Source: Phycisphaerales bacterium
Lineage (GTDB): Bacteria > Planctomycetota > Phycisphaerae > Phycisphaerales > SM1A02
Assembly (NCBI GenBank): GCA_028278245.1
Contig: JANQEQ010000108.1
Coordinates: 1 to 64,000 of the forward strand
Length of the DNA: 64,000 bases
Reading direction: 5' to 3'
Each line of letters opens with the position of its first letter. The stretch's first letter is position 1. The position numbers were made by a program, and so were the translations under genes. This document shows, one piece after another, positions 26,266 to 34,087 of this stretch. The notes under the pieces were generated by a model. That model did not search any database. It was not told the DNA's origin and saw only the letters and a list, made by a program, of their open reading frames with translations.

Positions 26266-27384
26266 ATGACGACGATGACGAAACCGAGCACGGTCGAGGG
26301 ATTTTCGCACACGGAGAACGATACCATGCTGAGTTGGCCGGATTTCGAGGCCCTCTCCCCCAAGGAGAAGGGGCAGTATTATCTCACTCCTGAAGGAAAT
26401 ATGCGGATCCTGATCCATTCCCAGCAACTCAACCGCGAATTGCTGGACCACCTTCTGGAACTGGCGGAGCTGATTCGATCCTCCCACTACAACGACCAGC
26501 TTCGTCGTTATGTCCGCAGCCTGCTCAAGGAAAAATCCTGCGCACTGTACTTCACCCAGCCCTCCACCCGTACGTTCACCTCGTTTTCACTTGCCGCCCA
26601 GACGGTCGGCATGATCAATGAGGAAATCCGTGATGCTGAGATGTCCTCGCTCTACAAGGGTGAATCCGAGCTGGATACGCTGCTGACCCTGGCGGAACTT
26701 GTCGACATGGTCATTATGCGCCAGGGCGACCATTCGCTCATCGAGCGCTTTGCCCACGAAATCATCTCCCGCGGCCTGTCCACACGCATCGTCAACGGCG
26801 GCAGCGGCTCTGAACAACACCCCACCCAAGCCCTGCTGGAACTCTACACTCTCGTCGCCCACTTTGATCTCAACAACACGGATGAAACCTTCAATGTCGG
26901 CATCGTCGGCGACCTCAAGCGATCCCGTACCGCCCGCTCGCTTTCCTACCTGCTCGCTCTCTATCCCCAGATCAAGCACACCTTCATCGCCCCCGAGGAA
27001 TTGCAGATGGGCGATGATCTCACCGAATACCTGGATGAAAACAATATCGCCTGGGAGAAGACCGAAGATATGGACGCGGTCCTGCCTAAGGTCGATGCGA
27101 TCTACATGATGCGGATTCAGGATGAATACGGCGATACGTCAGAAGAAACCCGCAAGCGTTACGGCGAGTACAATCTCACCACCGAACGCACGCAAAACCT
27201 CAAGCCCAGCGCCTGCATTCTCCACCCTTTGCCCCGACGTACTGAACTCCCGATCGAAATTGATGCCGATCCCCGCGCGATGTACTGGGAAGCGGTCAAC
27301 CGCGGTAAGTTCATTCGGATCGCACTACTCCTGCACATGTTCGGCAAGGACGACATTGAGAAAATCCAGGCCCGCGCATATTGA
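26266..27384 (+). CDS. pyrB: Aspartate carbamoyltransferase
   Basis: 372 residues, cytosolic. It makes N-carbamoyl-L-aspartate from carbamoyl phosphate and aspartate, the first committed pyrimidine step. Carbamoyl-phosphate motif PSTRTFTSF (usual form STRTRxSF, so the second Arg is Phe here), the loop Lys in SLYKGESELD, HPTQALLELYT, DLKRSRTARSL, MMRIQDEYGD and HPLPRRTELP, which favours aspartate over ornithine carbamoyltransferase. An N-terminal extension of about 45 residues precedes the first domain, and in-frame ATGs at codons 4 and 21 are alternative starts. No pyrI or other pyr gene is adjacent. Confidence 0.85.
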   Translation: MTTMTKPSTVEGFSHTENDTMLSWPDFEALSPKEKGQYYLTPEGNMRILIHSQQLNRELLDHLLELAELIRSSHYNDQLRRYVRSLLKEKSCALYFTQPSTRTFTSFSLAAQTVGMINEEIRDAEMSSLYKGESELDTLLTLAELVDMVIMRQGDHSLIERFAHEIISRGLSTRIVNGGSGSEQHPTQALLELYTLVAHFDLNNTDETFNVGIVGDLKRSRTARSLSYLLALYPQIKHTFIAPEELQMGDDLTEYLDENNIAWEKTEDMDAVLPKVDAIYMMRIQDEYGDTSEETRKRYGEYNLTTERTQNLKPSACILHPLPRRTELPIEIDADPRAMYWEAVNRGKFIRIALLLHMFGKDDIEKIQARAY

Positions 27385-27395
27385 GATGGACTCGA

Positions 27396-28514
27396 TCAGA
27401 AGGTTGACGGCTGGCTGGCCCGCGTCCGGAGCGTGTCGATCATCTCGCGGATCTCCTCCGCCATTTTCGTGTTGGGATACTCAGCCACGATTTCGTCACC
27501 GATCCGAAGTGCCTCTGCCCACCTCTTGTCATTGACTGCCATCTTGAACTGAGTTCCCAAATTTTCACGGTGCTTTGCCACGATCTCCGCAGCCGCATCA
27601 GCCAGACGGCCGGCTTCCTCGCGATGCATGAAGCGATCCAGTTCGCGCAGCAGTTCCATCGCTCGAGGGGTGTCCTCCTTTTGATGTGCATCGAGGAATT
27701 GAGTTTCCAAATCTCGTTTATGAGCCTCGCGCGCCTGGTGGATGCGAAGATCAATCTGCTGGACCAGATCTGGATCGGGGAACAGCCGTTTGAATCGTGC
27801 GGCTTCCTGATAGGCTGCTCTCCAATCAGAGACATTCAGATAGTTATCAACAACATTCAAAACCTGTTGAATCTGCTGTTCACGGTGTTCGTGATTGATC
27901 TTGAGTATCTGGGAACGGAATGCTTCTGCTTCTTCCCTGTAACCAAACACCTCAGCCATCTGATCGCATAATGCCAGCCCCGCGTTGTATTTGCCTTGCT
28001 GGATATCCATTTCGATTGCTTGACGCAACAATCCTAATTCGCGCTCACGAAACAGGACGCGTTTGGCGTGATCTGACAGCATTGTGTGTTCGTGTATCTG
28101 CTGGAGCGCTTCACGTAACGTACTTATCTCACCCTTCGGCGCAAACTGGTCGCTGTTGGGTGATGCAATATCCTTCAGTAGCAGTGTGACCGGAAGTGAA
28201 ACTGCAAGTACAACCATACACATGACACCGATGGAGATGATCGTCGGCTCTCCATCAAACATGATAAACGCGGACAGGAGCATACACACCGCTGTCACGA
28301 GCATGACACCCCAGATCGCACCTACCCATGATCGGAAAACGTATGAGATGATCACAATCAAGGCGCACAATCCGCCGACAATGAGACAGGGTATACCCCA
28401 ACTCTGATCGGACTGCACAATTCCAATGAGAATCAACAGAGCACTCCACAGGGTGGGCATGCCGAATAACAATGCTGTCCTCCCACTGTTGGTCCCAGTC
28501 CTGTTCGTACTCAT
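27396..28514 (-). CDS. Membrane protein with cytosolic TPR-like helical domain
   Basis: 372 residues from the ATG at 28514, where AGGAGA sits 8 bases upstream. Four transmembrane segments occupy residues about 14-125 (TLWSALLILIGIV; GIPCLIVGGLCALIVIISYVF; GAIWGVMLVTAVCMLLSAFIMF; SIGVMCMVVLAVSLPVTLLL). The remaining 240 residues are charged, helical and TPR-like (YNAGLALCDQMAEVFGYREEAEAFRSQ; RWAEALRIGDEIVAEYPNTKMAEE has the alanine/tyrosine spacing of TPRs). I do not recognise a family. Probably a scaffold at the membrane. Convergent with the carbamoyltransferase gene, 11 bases away. Confidence 0.7.
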   Translation of the reverse strand: MSTNRTGTNSGRTALLFGMPTLWSALLILIGIVQSDQSWGIPCLIVGGLCALIVIISYVFRSWVGAIWGVMLVTAVCMLLSAFIMFDGEPTIISIGVMCMVVLAVSLPVTLLLKDIASPNSDQFAPKGEISTLREALQQIHEHTMLSDHAKRVLFRERELGLLRQAIEMDIQQGKYNAGLALCDQMAEVFGYREEAEAFRSQILKINHEHREQQIQQVLNVVDNYLNVSDWRAAYQEAARFKRLFPDPDLVQQIDLRIHQAREAHKRDLETQFLDAHQKEDTPRAMELLRELDRFMHREEAGRLADAAAEIVAKHRENLGTQFKMAVNDKRWAEALRIGDEIVAEYPNTKMAEEIREMIDTLRTRASQPSTF

Positions 28515-28591
28515 AAAAGGATTCTCCTGTTGAGGATGCTTCCTGTTGCATCGGCAAGTTTGTGGTATCACAGGAGCAGGTTCATTGAGAT

Positions 28592-28972
28592 TCAGCTTCC
28601 CGGCACAGGCATCTCCCCCTCATCACCACACTGAAATGTCATGGGTACCAGGCAGATAAACGCCAGCGGCTCATCACCGGTGTTGACGAATTGATGCTCG
28701 ACATTCGGCTCCACGTAGAGATAATCACCCTGCTTGATATCGTAAAATTCCGTTCCGTACCAGATTTTCCCTGATCCCGCGACGATATAGTTCTGATGCT
28801 CGTAGTTATGTGAGTGGCGCGGGGTGTGACCGTCGGGTTCTATGATGAAGTGCCGCAATGCGAAATTCGGCGTTTCGTCATCCCGGCCGATCATGACCCG
28901 CATCGTCACATCCTTCACACCATCCATCTGAGGTGTTTGCCCCTCAACTGAATCCCATTGTCTGATTAGCAT
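28592..28972 (-). CDS. Cupin-domain protein
   Basis: 126 residues from ATG 28972 (GGAG 8 bases upstream); a longer frame adds 36 unrelated residues. Single conserved-barrel cupin with both metal motifs: PRHSHNYEHQNYIVAGSGK (G-x5-HxH-x4-E-type) and PNVEHQFVNTGDEPL (P-x4-H). It probably binds Mn, Fe or Ni. Similar stand-alone cupins are isomerases, dioxygenases or ligand sensors, and the reaction is unknown. Its start is 83 bases from that of the divergent hydrolase gene, so the two may share control. Confidence 0.83.
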   Translation of the reverse strand: MLIRQWDSVEGQTPQMDGVKDVTMRVMIGRDDETPNFALRHFIIEPDGHTPRHSHNYEHQNYIVAGSGKIWYGTEFYDIKQGDYLYVEPNVEHQFVNTGDEPLAFICLVPMTFQCGDEGEMPVPGS

Positions 28973-29055
28973 CTGATGTCTCCATTTGCAGTAGTATGAA
29001 GGTACTGTAGTGCAGATAAGTAGTTTCAGACCAGCCAACCAGAGAGGAATTGAGC

Positions 29056-29715
29056 GTGCTTCAACCGCATATTGAAACATTCGTCCTTGGTGAATTTCTC
29101 ACCAATTGCTTCGTCTTGACCGTTCCGGACCATCCTGAGAATCCCTCTGATTGTTGGATCGTGGATTGCGGATTCTCACCGGAGCCGATGTTTGACTACA
29201 TACAGCAGCAGAAACTTTCACCCACAGCATTGCTACTGACTCATTCTCATCCCGATCACATGGCCGGTGTGGATGCTGCGCTGGAATGTTTCGGCGAGTT
29301 GCCTATCTATCTCCATCAGGATGAAAAAGGCTACTGCTCTGATCCCAGTCTGAATCTATCATCGCTCTTAGGTGTTCCGGTGACGTGCAGGGAGCCTGAC
29401 CATTGGCTGGCCGGCGGGGAAACACTGGAATTCAACGACACATCGTGGCGGGTCATTCACGCGCCGGGACACAGCCCGGGAGGTGTGATGTTTGTCTATA
29501 ATGAATCGTCCCAGGCTATTGTCGGCGATACGCTCTTTGCCGGTTCCATCGGCCGCATCGATTTTCCCACCTCAAATCCTGATCACATGCGCCACACCAT
29601 CAAACATGTCGTCATGAGTCTTCCCGATGAGATGACGATCCATCCCGGTCATGGTCCCTCGACCACGATCGGCCAGGAACGCGTCAGTAATATGTTTGTG
29701 ATTCACGGTTTTTGA
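29056..29715 (+). CDS. Metallo-beta-lactamase-fold hydrolase (glyoxalase II-like)
   Basis: 219 residues. The GTG at 29056 is preferred, with AGGA 6 bases upstream; a TTG two codons earlier is possible. Binuclear metal motif LTHSHPDHMAGVD (HxHxDH), the second His in HAPGHSPGG, the bridging Asp in VGDTLFAGSIGR and the final His in IHPGHGPSTTIG. This spacing is that of small glyoxalase II-like thioester hydrolases. A hydroxyacylglutathione-type substrate is possible but not shown. Divergent from the cupin gene. Confidence 0.88.
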   Translation: MLQPHIETFVLGEFLTNCFVLTVPDHPENPSDCWIVDCGFSPEPMFDYIQQQKLSPTALLLTHSHPDHMAGVDAALECFGELPIYLHQDEKGYCSDPSLNLSSLLGVPVTCREPDHWLAGGETLEFNDTSWRVIHAPGHSPGGVMFVYNESSQAIVGDTLFAGSIGRIDFPTSNPDHMRHTIKHVVMSLPDEMTIHPGHGPSTTIGQERVSNMFVIHGF

Positions 29716-29737
29716 TATTGAAGTTTCAGTTGAAGCT

Positions 29738-30538
29738 TTATTTCCCCTGGTATTCCGGTTCGCGTTTCTCAAAAAACGCCTGAATCCCTTCCTGATGATC
29801 ATCGGTGTTCGATGCGATGGTCTGCAGCCTGGCTTCCAATTCAAGCTGTGTTTCAAGATCAACAGACCAACTTTCGTTGATCGCTCGTTTGATCAAGCCC
29901 ACAGCTTTCGTGGGTAGCTTTGCTAACTCCTCAGCTGCTCTCCACGTTTCAACCATCAGCACATCGTCAGCAACAACTCGATTGACGAATCCAAGGCTTT
30001 CCGCTTCCTGTGCTGATACCACACGACCTGTCATCATCAGATCGGCTGCCCGCGCAGTCCCGATGAGTCGGGGAAGCAGGTATGTGCTGGCGCAATCCGG
30101 AACCAGGCCGATTCGGATAAACGCCTGGATAAATTTCGCTGACTCTGCTGCGATTCGAAAATCACATCCCAGTGCCAGGCTGAAACCCGCTCCTGCGGCT
30201 GATCCGTTCACCGAAGCAATCACCGGCTTTTCAATTCTCTGAAGTGCTGCAATGACCGGGTGATAAACATCCTGCAGACGCTTTTCAAGATCAATCGGAT
30301 GGCCACTTTCTGCACGCTCTCTGTATTCACCCAGATCCTGTCCACTGCAAAAAGCTTTTCCCGTACCAGTGATAACAAGGCAGCGCACGGAAGTATCATC
30401 TGCTGCAGCCTGGATTTCATTCAACAATGCCTGCATCATTGTTGCGTTCATTGCATTTAGAACATCCGGCCGATTAAGAGTCAACATCCTCACACCATGC
30501 CGATTCTCTATTTGTACAAGATCATAATCTTTATTCAT
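29738..30538 (-). CDS. Enoyl-CoA hydratase/isomerase family protein (PaaG-like)
   Basis: 266 residues, crotonase fold. Oxyanion-hole motifs SGQDLGEYRERAESG and NGSAAGAGFSLALGCDFRIA. The segment IGLVPDCASTYLLPRLIG has Asp where hydratases have their second catalytic Glu, as in PaaG-type ring isomerases. C-terminal trimerisation helix LEARLQTIASNTDDHQEG. It probably acts on an acyl-CoA in aromatic or fatty-acid degradation, though no other pathway gene is adjacent. The ATG has a GGA 8 bases upstream. Confidence 0.87.
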   Translation of the reverse strand: MNKDYDLVQIENRHGVRMLTLNRPDVLNAMNATMMQALLNEIQAAADDTSVRCLVITGTGKAFCSGQDLGEYRERAESGHPIDLEKRLQDVYHPVIAALQRIEKPVIASVNGSAAGAGFSLALGCDFRIAAESAKFIQAFIRIGLVPDCASTYLLPRLIGTARAADLMMTGRVVSAQEAESLGFVNRVVADDVLMVETWRAAEELAKLPTKAVGLIKRAINESWSVDLETQLELEARLQTIASNTDDHQEGIQAFFEKREPEYQGK

Positions 30539-30970
30539 GAATTATCCTTTGATGATGACTGAGTAAGTATCATTATTGATCACGAGTTGAGTGAGATTGA
30601 CTCATCAGAATATCTGTTTTCGAGGGGGAAACGATACACTAGAAATTGACCGTGAATTCCATTGCCGCCATATAGACTAAATATCATCAATGAGAGGGAA
30701 TGGTCCAATTTTCATTTTCAGAATACTCTACTGCACGTTGTAAAAAGATAGCAAAAGTCACGAAGAAATTTCTAGACATCAGCTTTTTCTGTTTCATACT
30801 CAGTGTGAATAAGAATTTCAGGGTTTACCCTGATGGAACGTACGGTTTCATGATGTACGTTGGCTGAAGAATCTTTCTGGCCCACTCGTCCGGTACACTG
30901 GAGGGATGAAGTTGGGTGCCGGCGGTGGGATTTATCATTTTGCACTTCGTTCCAAATGGAGGACTCGAAA
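30539..30970. other. Intergenic region upstream of the PEP-CTERM gene
   Basis: About 430 bases between divergent genes. AT-rich in 30640-30770. It should contain the promoters of both the crotonase and the PEP-CTERM genes. I see no additional gene or clear repeat. Confidence 0.4.
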
Positions 30971-31684
30971 ATGGTGCGACATGTTATCTTTACAGCCTGC
31001 CTGACACTGGCAATTAACGCCTCGTCATCGTGGGCAGAAACGGTCAATGTAAAATACGTTGGAAAAGGACTCGGTCGTAATGTCCAATGGACGACCAATG
31101 GAGGAGCAAATTGGAAAACAACATTTGCCGGTCAATTGATGCATAACCTCCAGGGTACGGTCGGCGGCGTAACGGTCGATGGCGACTACACCTGCTTCTG
31201 TACTGAACTGGGTGAATACACGAACTCAAACCAGAATCCGTTTGAAGTCGTGGAATTAAAGGATGCCCCGGTTCCGGGTACTCCAATGGGACCAACGAAA
31301 GCGCAAGCGATCGTTGACATCTATTCCCAGTATGGTTCTCAAGCACTTGCGACATCAGGTGGTGGTGGCACTAACGATTTTTCCAGCGCCTTCCAGATTG
31401 CGATCTGGGAAATCGCGTATGACTATGATGGTACTGCGCCCAGCCTGAATATCACCGGCGGGAACTTCGAAGCAAGATCGACGAATAGCTCACCACTTTA
31501 TGCCAATGTAGCAGCTAATGTTGCGACTATCTTTGGCGCGGTTGGGTTGAACGCTAGCATGCCAGGTCTCTACGCACTTGTAAATGACGGCATCCAGGAT
31601 GAGATTGTCATCGTTCCGCTTCCCACAACGCTCATGCTCGGAACTGCCGGTCTCGGATTGATCTGGCTTCGCCGAAGAAAATAA
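30971..31684 (+). CDS. PEP-CTERM-type surface protein with putative thioester domain
   Basis: 237 residues from ATG 30971, 8 bases after GGAGG. Signal peptide MVRHVIFTACLTLAINASSSWA. The C terminus has the PEP-CTERM layout: VPLPTT in place of VPEP, a hydrophobic helix LMLGTAGLGLIWL and RRRK. It is therefore probably handled by an exosortase-type enzyme and bound to the envelope. The middle contains TCFCTELGEYT and, about 75 residues on, FQIAIWEIAYD. This Cys-then-Gln pairing is that of bacterial thioester domains, which form an internal Cys-Gln bond and can attach covalently to host or matrix amines. Thioester formation is an inference. No exosortase is in the window. Confidence 0.75.
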   Translation: MVRHVIFTACLTLAINASSSWAETVNVKYVGKGLGRNVQWTTNGGANWKTTFAGQLMHNLQGTVGGVTVDGDYTCFCTELGEYTNSNQNPFEVVELKDAPVPGTPMGPTKAQAIVDIYSQYGSQALATSGGGGTNDFSSAFQIAIWEIAYDYDGTAPSLNITGGNFEARSTNSSPLYANVAANVATIFGAVGLNASMPGLYALVNDGIQDEIVIVPLPTTLMLGTAGLGLIWLRRRK

Positions 31685-31841
31685 ACATCGTCACGGCTGC
31701 GATGTTTCATGAAGCAGGGATTCGCTTCGTTTACAATTAACACCTGTTGATTGATTACATTCACCGGCAGTGTGATTGCAGCATGGTTTTTTACCTTCGC
31801 GGTATCTGTTGAATTGCTTTCTGACTCCAAATGACCGTGGT

Positions 31842-32900
31842 TTATTTCCATTGCGGCATCGGGACATCCACATATTCCACACCGCACTCCTCCATACCGA
31901 AGATATCCATCAGAATGCAAAATAAACGATCTGCCTCCTTCTCACGAATCGTCAAACCGTACTGTATTGCCCCCTGAATTGATTTCCCCTCAACCTCTAC
32001 AGCCTTGAGCGATTCAATAAACCATCGATATCGCTCAGCTGGGATCTGTTGACCGGCATACGGTGGTTTGGCATTGGCGTGCCAGTGGCCGTGAATCCAT
32101 GGAATAACCGGTTTATCGCCAGCAAGTTCCAGAGACAGCCTGACAATTTCCTGATAGCGCTTGATATAATGATCCTTCGCTCCCTCTGCTTCAACCAATC
32201 TGCCATTTCTCTTGCGCTGAGTACCGTAGATCTCATAACACGACGGTGAAACATAATCGCACTCTGCAAACAGGATCGGTAATACGGAACGTGCATTGTT
32301 TCGCCATGTCTCATCCTGATGCCAGTACTCTCGCGTCGGCAATCCGTAAAAGCCAATCCTGGCGTTCGGCCAATGTCGCTTGAACCGACGTAGCAGCCCC
32401 AATCCATCCTGTAGTGCCTTACGTCCTTCCGGAGTGCCGGGGCCGTAACGCCATCCTCCCCGCCCATCCATCCCTGCCTTGTTATCGTACTCCCCGCATA
32501 AATATCCCATCCAGGGGTGTTCCCAATCGAGGCAGATATAACCATCGTAATCAGGTGGAAGCCAACCTTTTTTGACATACTGATTCAATGCATGATCAGT
32601 CTTGTCCGGATTCCAATGGCCATCCTTATCAGGATCGATCGCCCATGATGTCACCAGTGCGATGGGTTGAATTCCCCATTCGTTATGGATTCTCTCATAG
32701 AATTCTTCAGGTAGATATTTCGACAACTCCTCAAAGAGGAGCGCTGCAGTCTGCAGATCTTGCTGGTCGGAAGGCACTGTTGATCCAACATCCGGCATGA
32801 TGTGCTCTGAAATACTGCATTGCGCACCCAGGAAACACCCTATCAACAGAATTGAGATCAAAGAGACTATCAAAGCTCGTTCATATCTTGTCGTATTCAT
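31842..32900 (-). CDS. Lipoprotein with putative TIM-barrel hydrolase-like domain
   Basis: 352 residues from ATG 32900 (GAGG 8 bases upstream; an ATG 7 codons earlier is weaker). Lipoprotein signal: YERALIVSLISILLIGC, with Cys at residue 22. The remaining 330 residues form one domain whose blocks alternate like a TIM barrel: DGYICLDWEHPWMG, ARIGFYGLPTREYW, CDYVSPSCYEIYG, KPVIPWIHGHWHANA, and a final RLFCILMDIFGMEECG. LDWEHPW has the acidic pair seen at the end of strand 4 in retaining glycosidases and in hyaluronidase-like GH folds. The family is not certain. It sits between surface-protein genes. Confidence 0.6.
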   Translation of the reverse strand: MNTTRYERALIVSLISILLIGCFLGAQCSISEHIMPDVGSTVPSDQQDLQTAALLFEELSKYLPEEFYERIHNEWGIQPIALVTSWAIDPDKDGHWNPDKTDHALNQYVKKGWLPPDYDGYICLDWEHPWMGYLCGEYDNKAGMDGRGGWRYGPGTPEGRKALQDGLGLLRRFKRHWPNARIGFYGLPTREYWHQDETWRNNARSVLPILFAECDYVSPSCYEIYGTQRKRNGRLVEAEGAKDHYIKRYQEIVRLSLELAGDKPVIPWIHGHWHANAKPPYAGQQIPAERYRWFIESLKAVEVEGKSIQGAIQYGLTIREKEADRLFCILMDIFGMEECGVEYVDVPMPQWK

Positions 32901-32993
32901 CTTCTGTGCCTCATTCATCATTTACGACAGTACAAATTATAGGCTATCAGAAAGAATTCTGGAGTGAATGAGGGCAGTGTTGATGATAGTGTT

Positions 32994-33023
32994 GGGTGGT
33001 GTGGGATAGTGTGGGGAGGGGGG
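32994..33023 (+). other. G-quadruplex-compatible tract
   Basis: The plus strand has four G-runs, GGG-N6-GGG-N7-GGGG-A-GGGGGG, in the intergenic space upstream of the lipoprotein gene. The spacing fits the canonical G3+N1-7 rule. No in-vivo role is shown. Confidence 0.5.
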
Positions 33024-33112
33024 AGTGCCTGCAAGTAACGATCGCAGAATCTTGGTAACTCGGATCTCCGAAAAGCGGCCCTTTCTATTCACTACTCGAA
33101 GTATGGTGTCAC

Positions 33113-33946
33113 CTATTCACACGGTCCCCACTCCCCGAGAATCGCGAATATGTCATCTATGTTGACGATACAGTCTTCGGTTAGGTCGCCGGCACAATAA
33201 GGCGGGCAGGGATCATCGCAGTCGCCCCATAAGCCAAGTACCGTGAAAATATCATCGATGTTAACTTGGTCATCACCCGTGAGGTCAGCAGGGCATTCGC
33301 TTTCGACGGTAAACGTGAAGCTATCAACAGTAGTGTCTACTGTCGCTTGTGCTACCGGAGAGAAATCCGGAGGCGTGTTGACCTGAGTGACCACGTTGGC
33401 CATCACGTCCGCCAGTGAGAACGTATAATCGCCGACGGTGCTCGGGGCATCAATACTGCCTTCCGCCACAATCACTGCACCACTCTGGCCGACGCCGGCG
33501 GTGACAACTGCGTTCTCTGCGACACCAGTCCCAGGCGGCAACGCTTCACCGAAAGTGTTCTGGCCGCCACCGATCTGCATGAGGTTCATTTCACCAGCGT
33601 CACCGCGCTGAACGCCAGTGTACCCCGTGACCGGATCGCTCTCACCGGGATTGGTGACGCCATCTGGTCGGCTGAAATTGATCATCAAGGTCGGGACACC
33701 ATCAGCCTGGGGGATGTCAATGAGCTCGGGATTAGCGACATCCTGGACAAGATCCGCCACGATGGCGGCGAGACCTTCATTATCGTCAGTAGAGACGGAG
33801 GCTGTAATCATCCAGTTTACTGTCGTTCCCGGTGTAACTGTTTGACCGTTTTCTGTTGATGTGAGTGAAACGGTCACGATTTGAGCCTGCGTGGTCGCGG
33901 AAAGCGTGATGACGGCTAGTAGTGCAGTTGTCAGATTCCGAAGCAT
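33113..33946 (-). CDS. Secreted beta-rich protein with dockerin-like cassette
   Basis: 277 residues from ATG 33946, which follows AGAGAGGA; an ATG 12 codons earlier has no ribosome site. Signal peptide MLRNLTTALLAVITLSATTQAQ. A single domain of about 190 residues begins VTVSLTSTENGQTVTPGTTVNW and ends before SFTFTVE. It is beta-rich, poor in Cys and rich in Val/Thr/Gly, and its G-T-TVNW/ADLV pattern could fit a cohesin or CBM-like jelly-roll, which I cannot confirm. The 59-residue cassette (DNA 33119-33295) lies one residue from the stop. A long nested hairpin is 52 bases upstream in the leader. No enzymatic motif is seen. Confidence 0.75.
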   Translation of the reverse strand: MLRNLTTALLAVITLSATTQAQIVTVSLTSTENGQTVTPGTTVNWMITASVSTDDNEGLAAIVADLVQDVANPELIDIPQADGVPTLMINFSRPDGVTNPGESDPVTGYTGVQRGDAGEMNLMQIGGGQNTFGEALPPGTGVAENAVVTAGVGQSGAVIVAEGSIDAPSTVGDYTFSLADVMANVVTQVNTPPDFSPVAQATVDTTVDSFTFTVESECPADLTGDDQVNIDDIFTVLGLWGDCDDPCPPYCAGDLTEDCIVNIDDIFAILGEWGPCE

Positions 33947-33997
33947 GTGATCAATCCTCTCTTGGGTCTTCTTGAGGTTCATTCAAATGATCGTTCT

Positions 33998-34087
33998 GCA
34001 ATCCCTGTTGGCTTTGCGGGAAGTGGCTTGCCTGTACCAGCCATTCAAGCCACCGGGGATGCAAAGTTGCCCCCTAACAGGGATTGC
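33998..34087 (-). ncRNA. Nested 90-nt hairpin, candidate structured RNA or leader
   Basis: Three nested perfect stems: GCAATCCCTGTT/AACAGGGATTGC (12 bp), CTTTGC/GCAAAG (6 bp) and GTGGCTTG/CAAGCCAC (8 bp) around a 15-base loop. It spans the end of the arylsulfotransferase-like gene and the leader of the next dockerin-like gene. There is no T-run, so a simple intrinsic terminator is unlikely. Confidence 0.45.

Noticed and set aside
33998-34087. c-di-GMP (GEMM-I) riboswitch, because of GCAAAGCC on the minus strand
   Set aside because: The order of the conserved blocks and the pairing do not follow GEMM-I; GCAAAG here is simply one side of a stem. I kept it only as an unassigned structured element.
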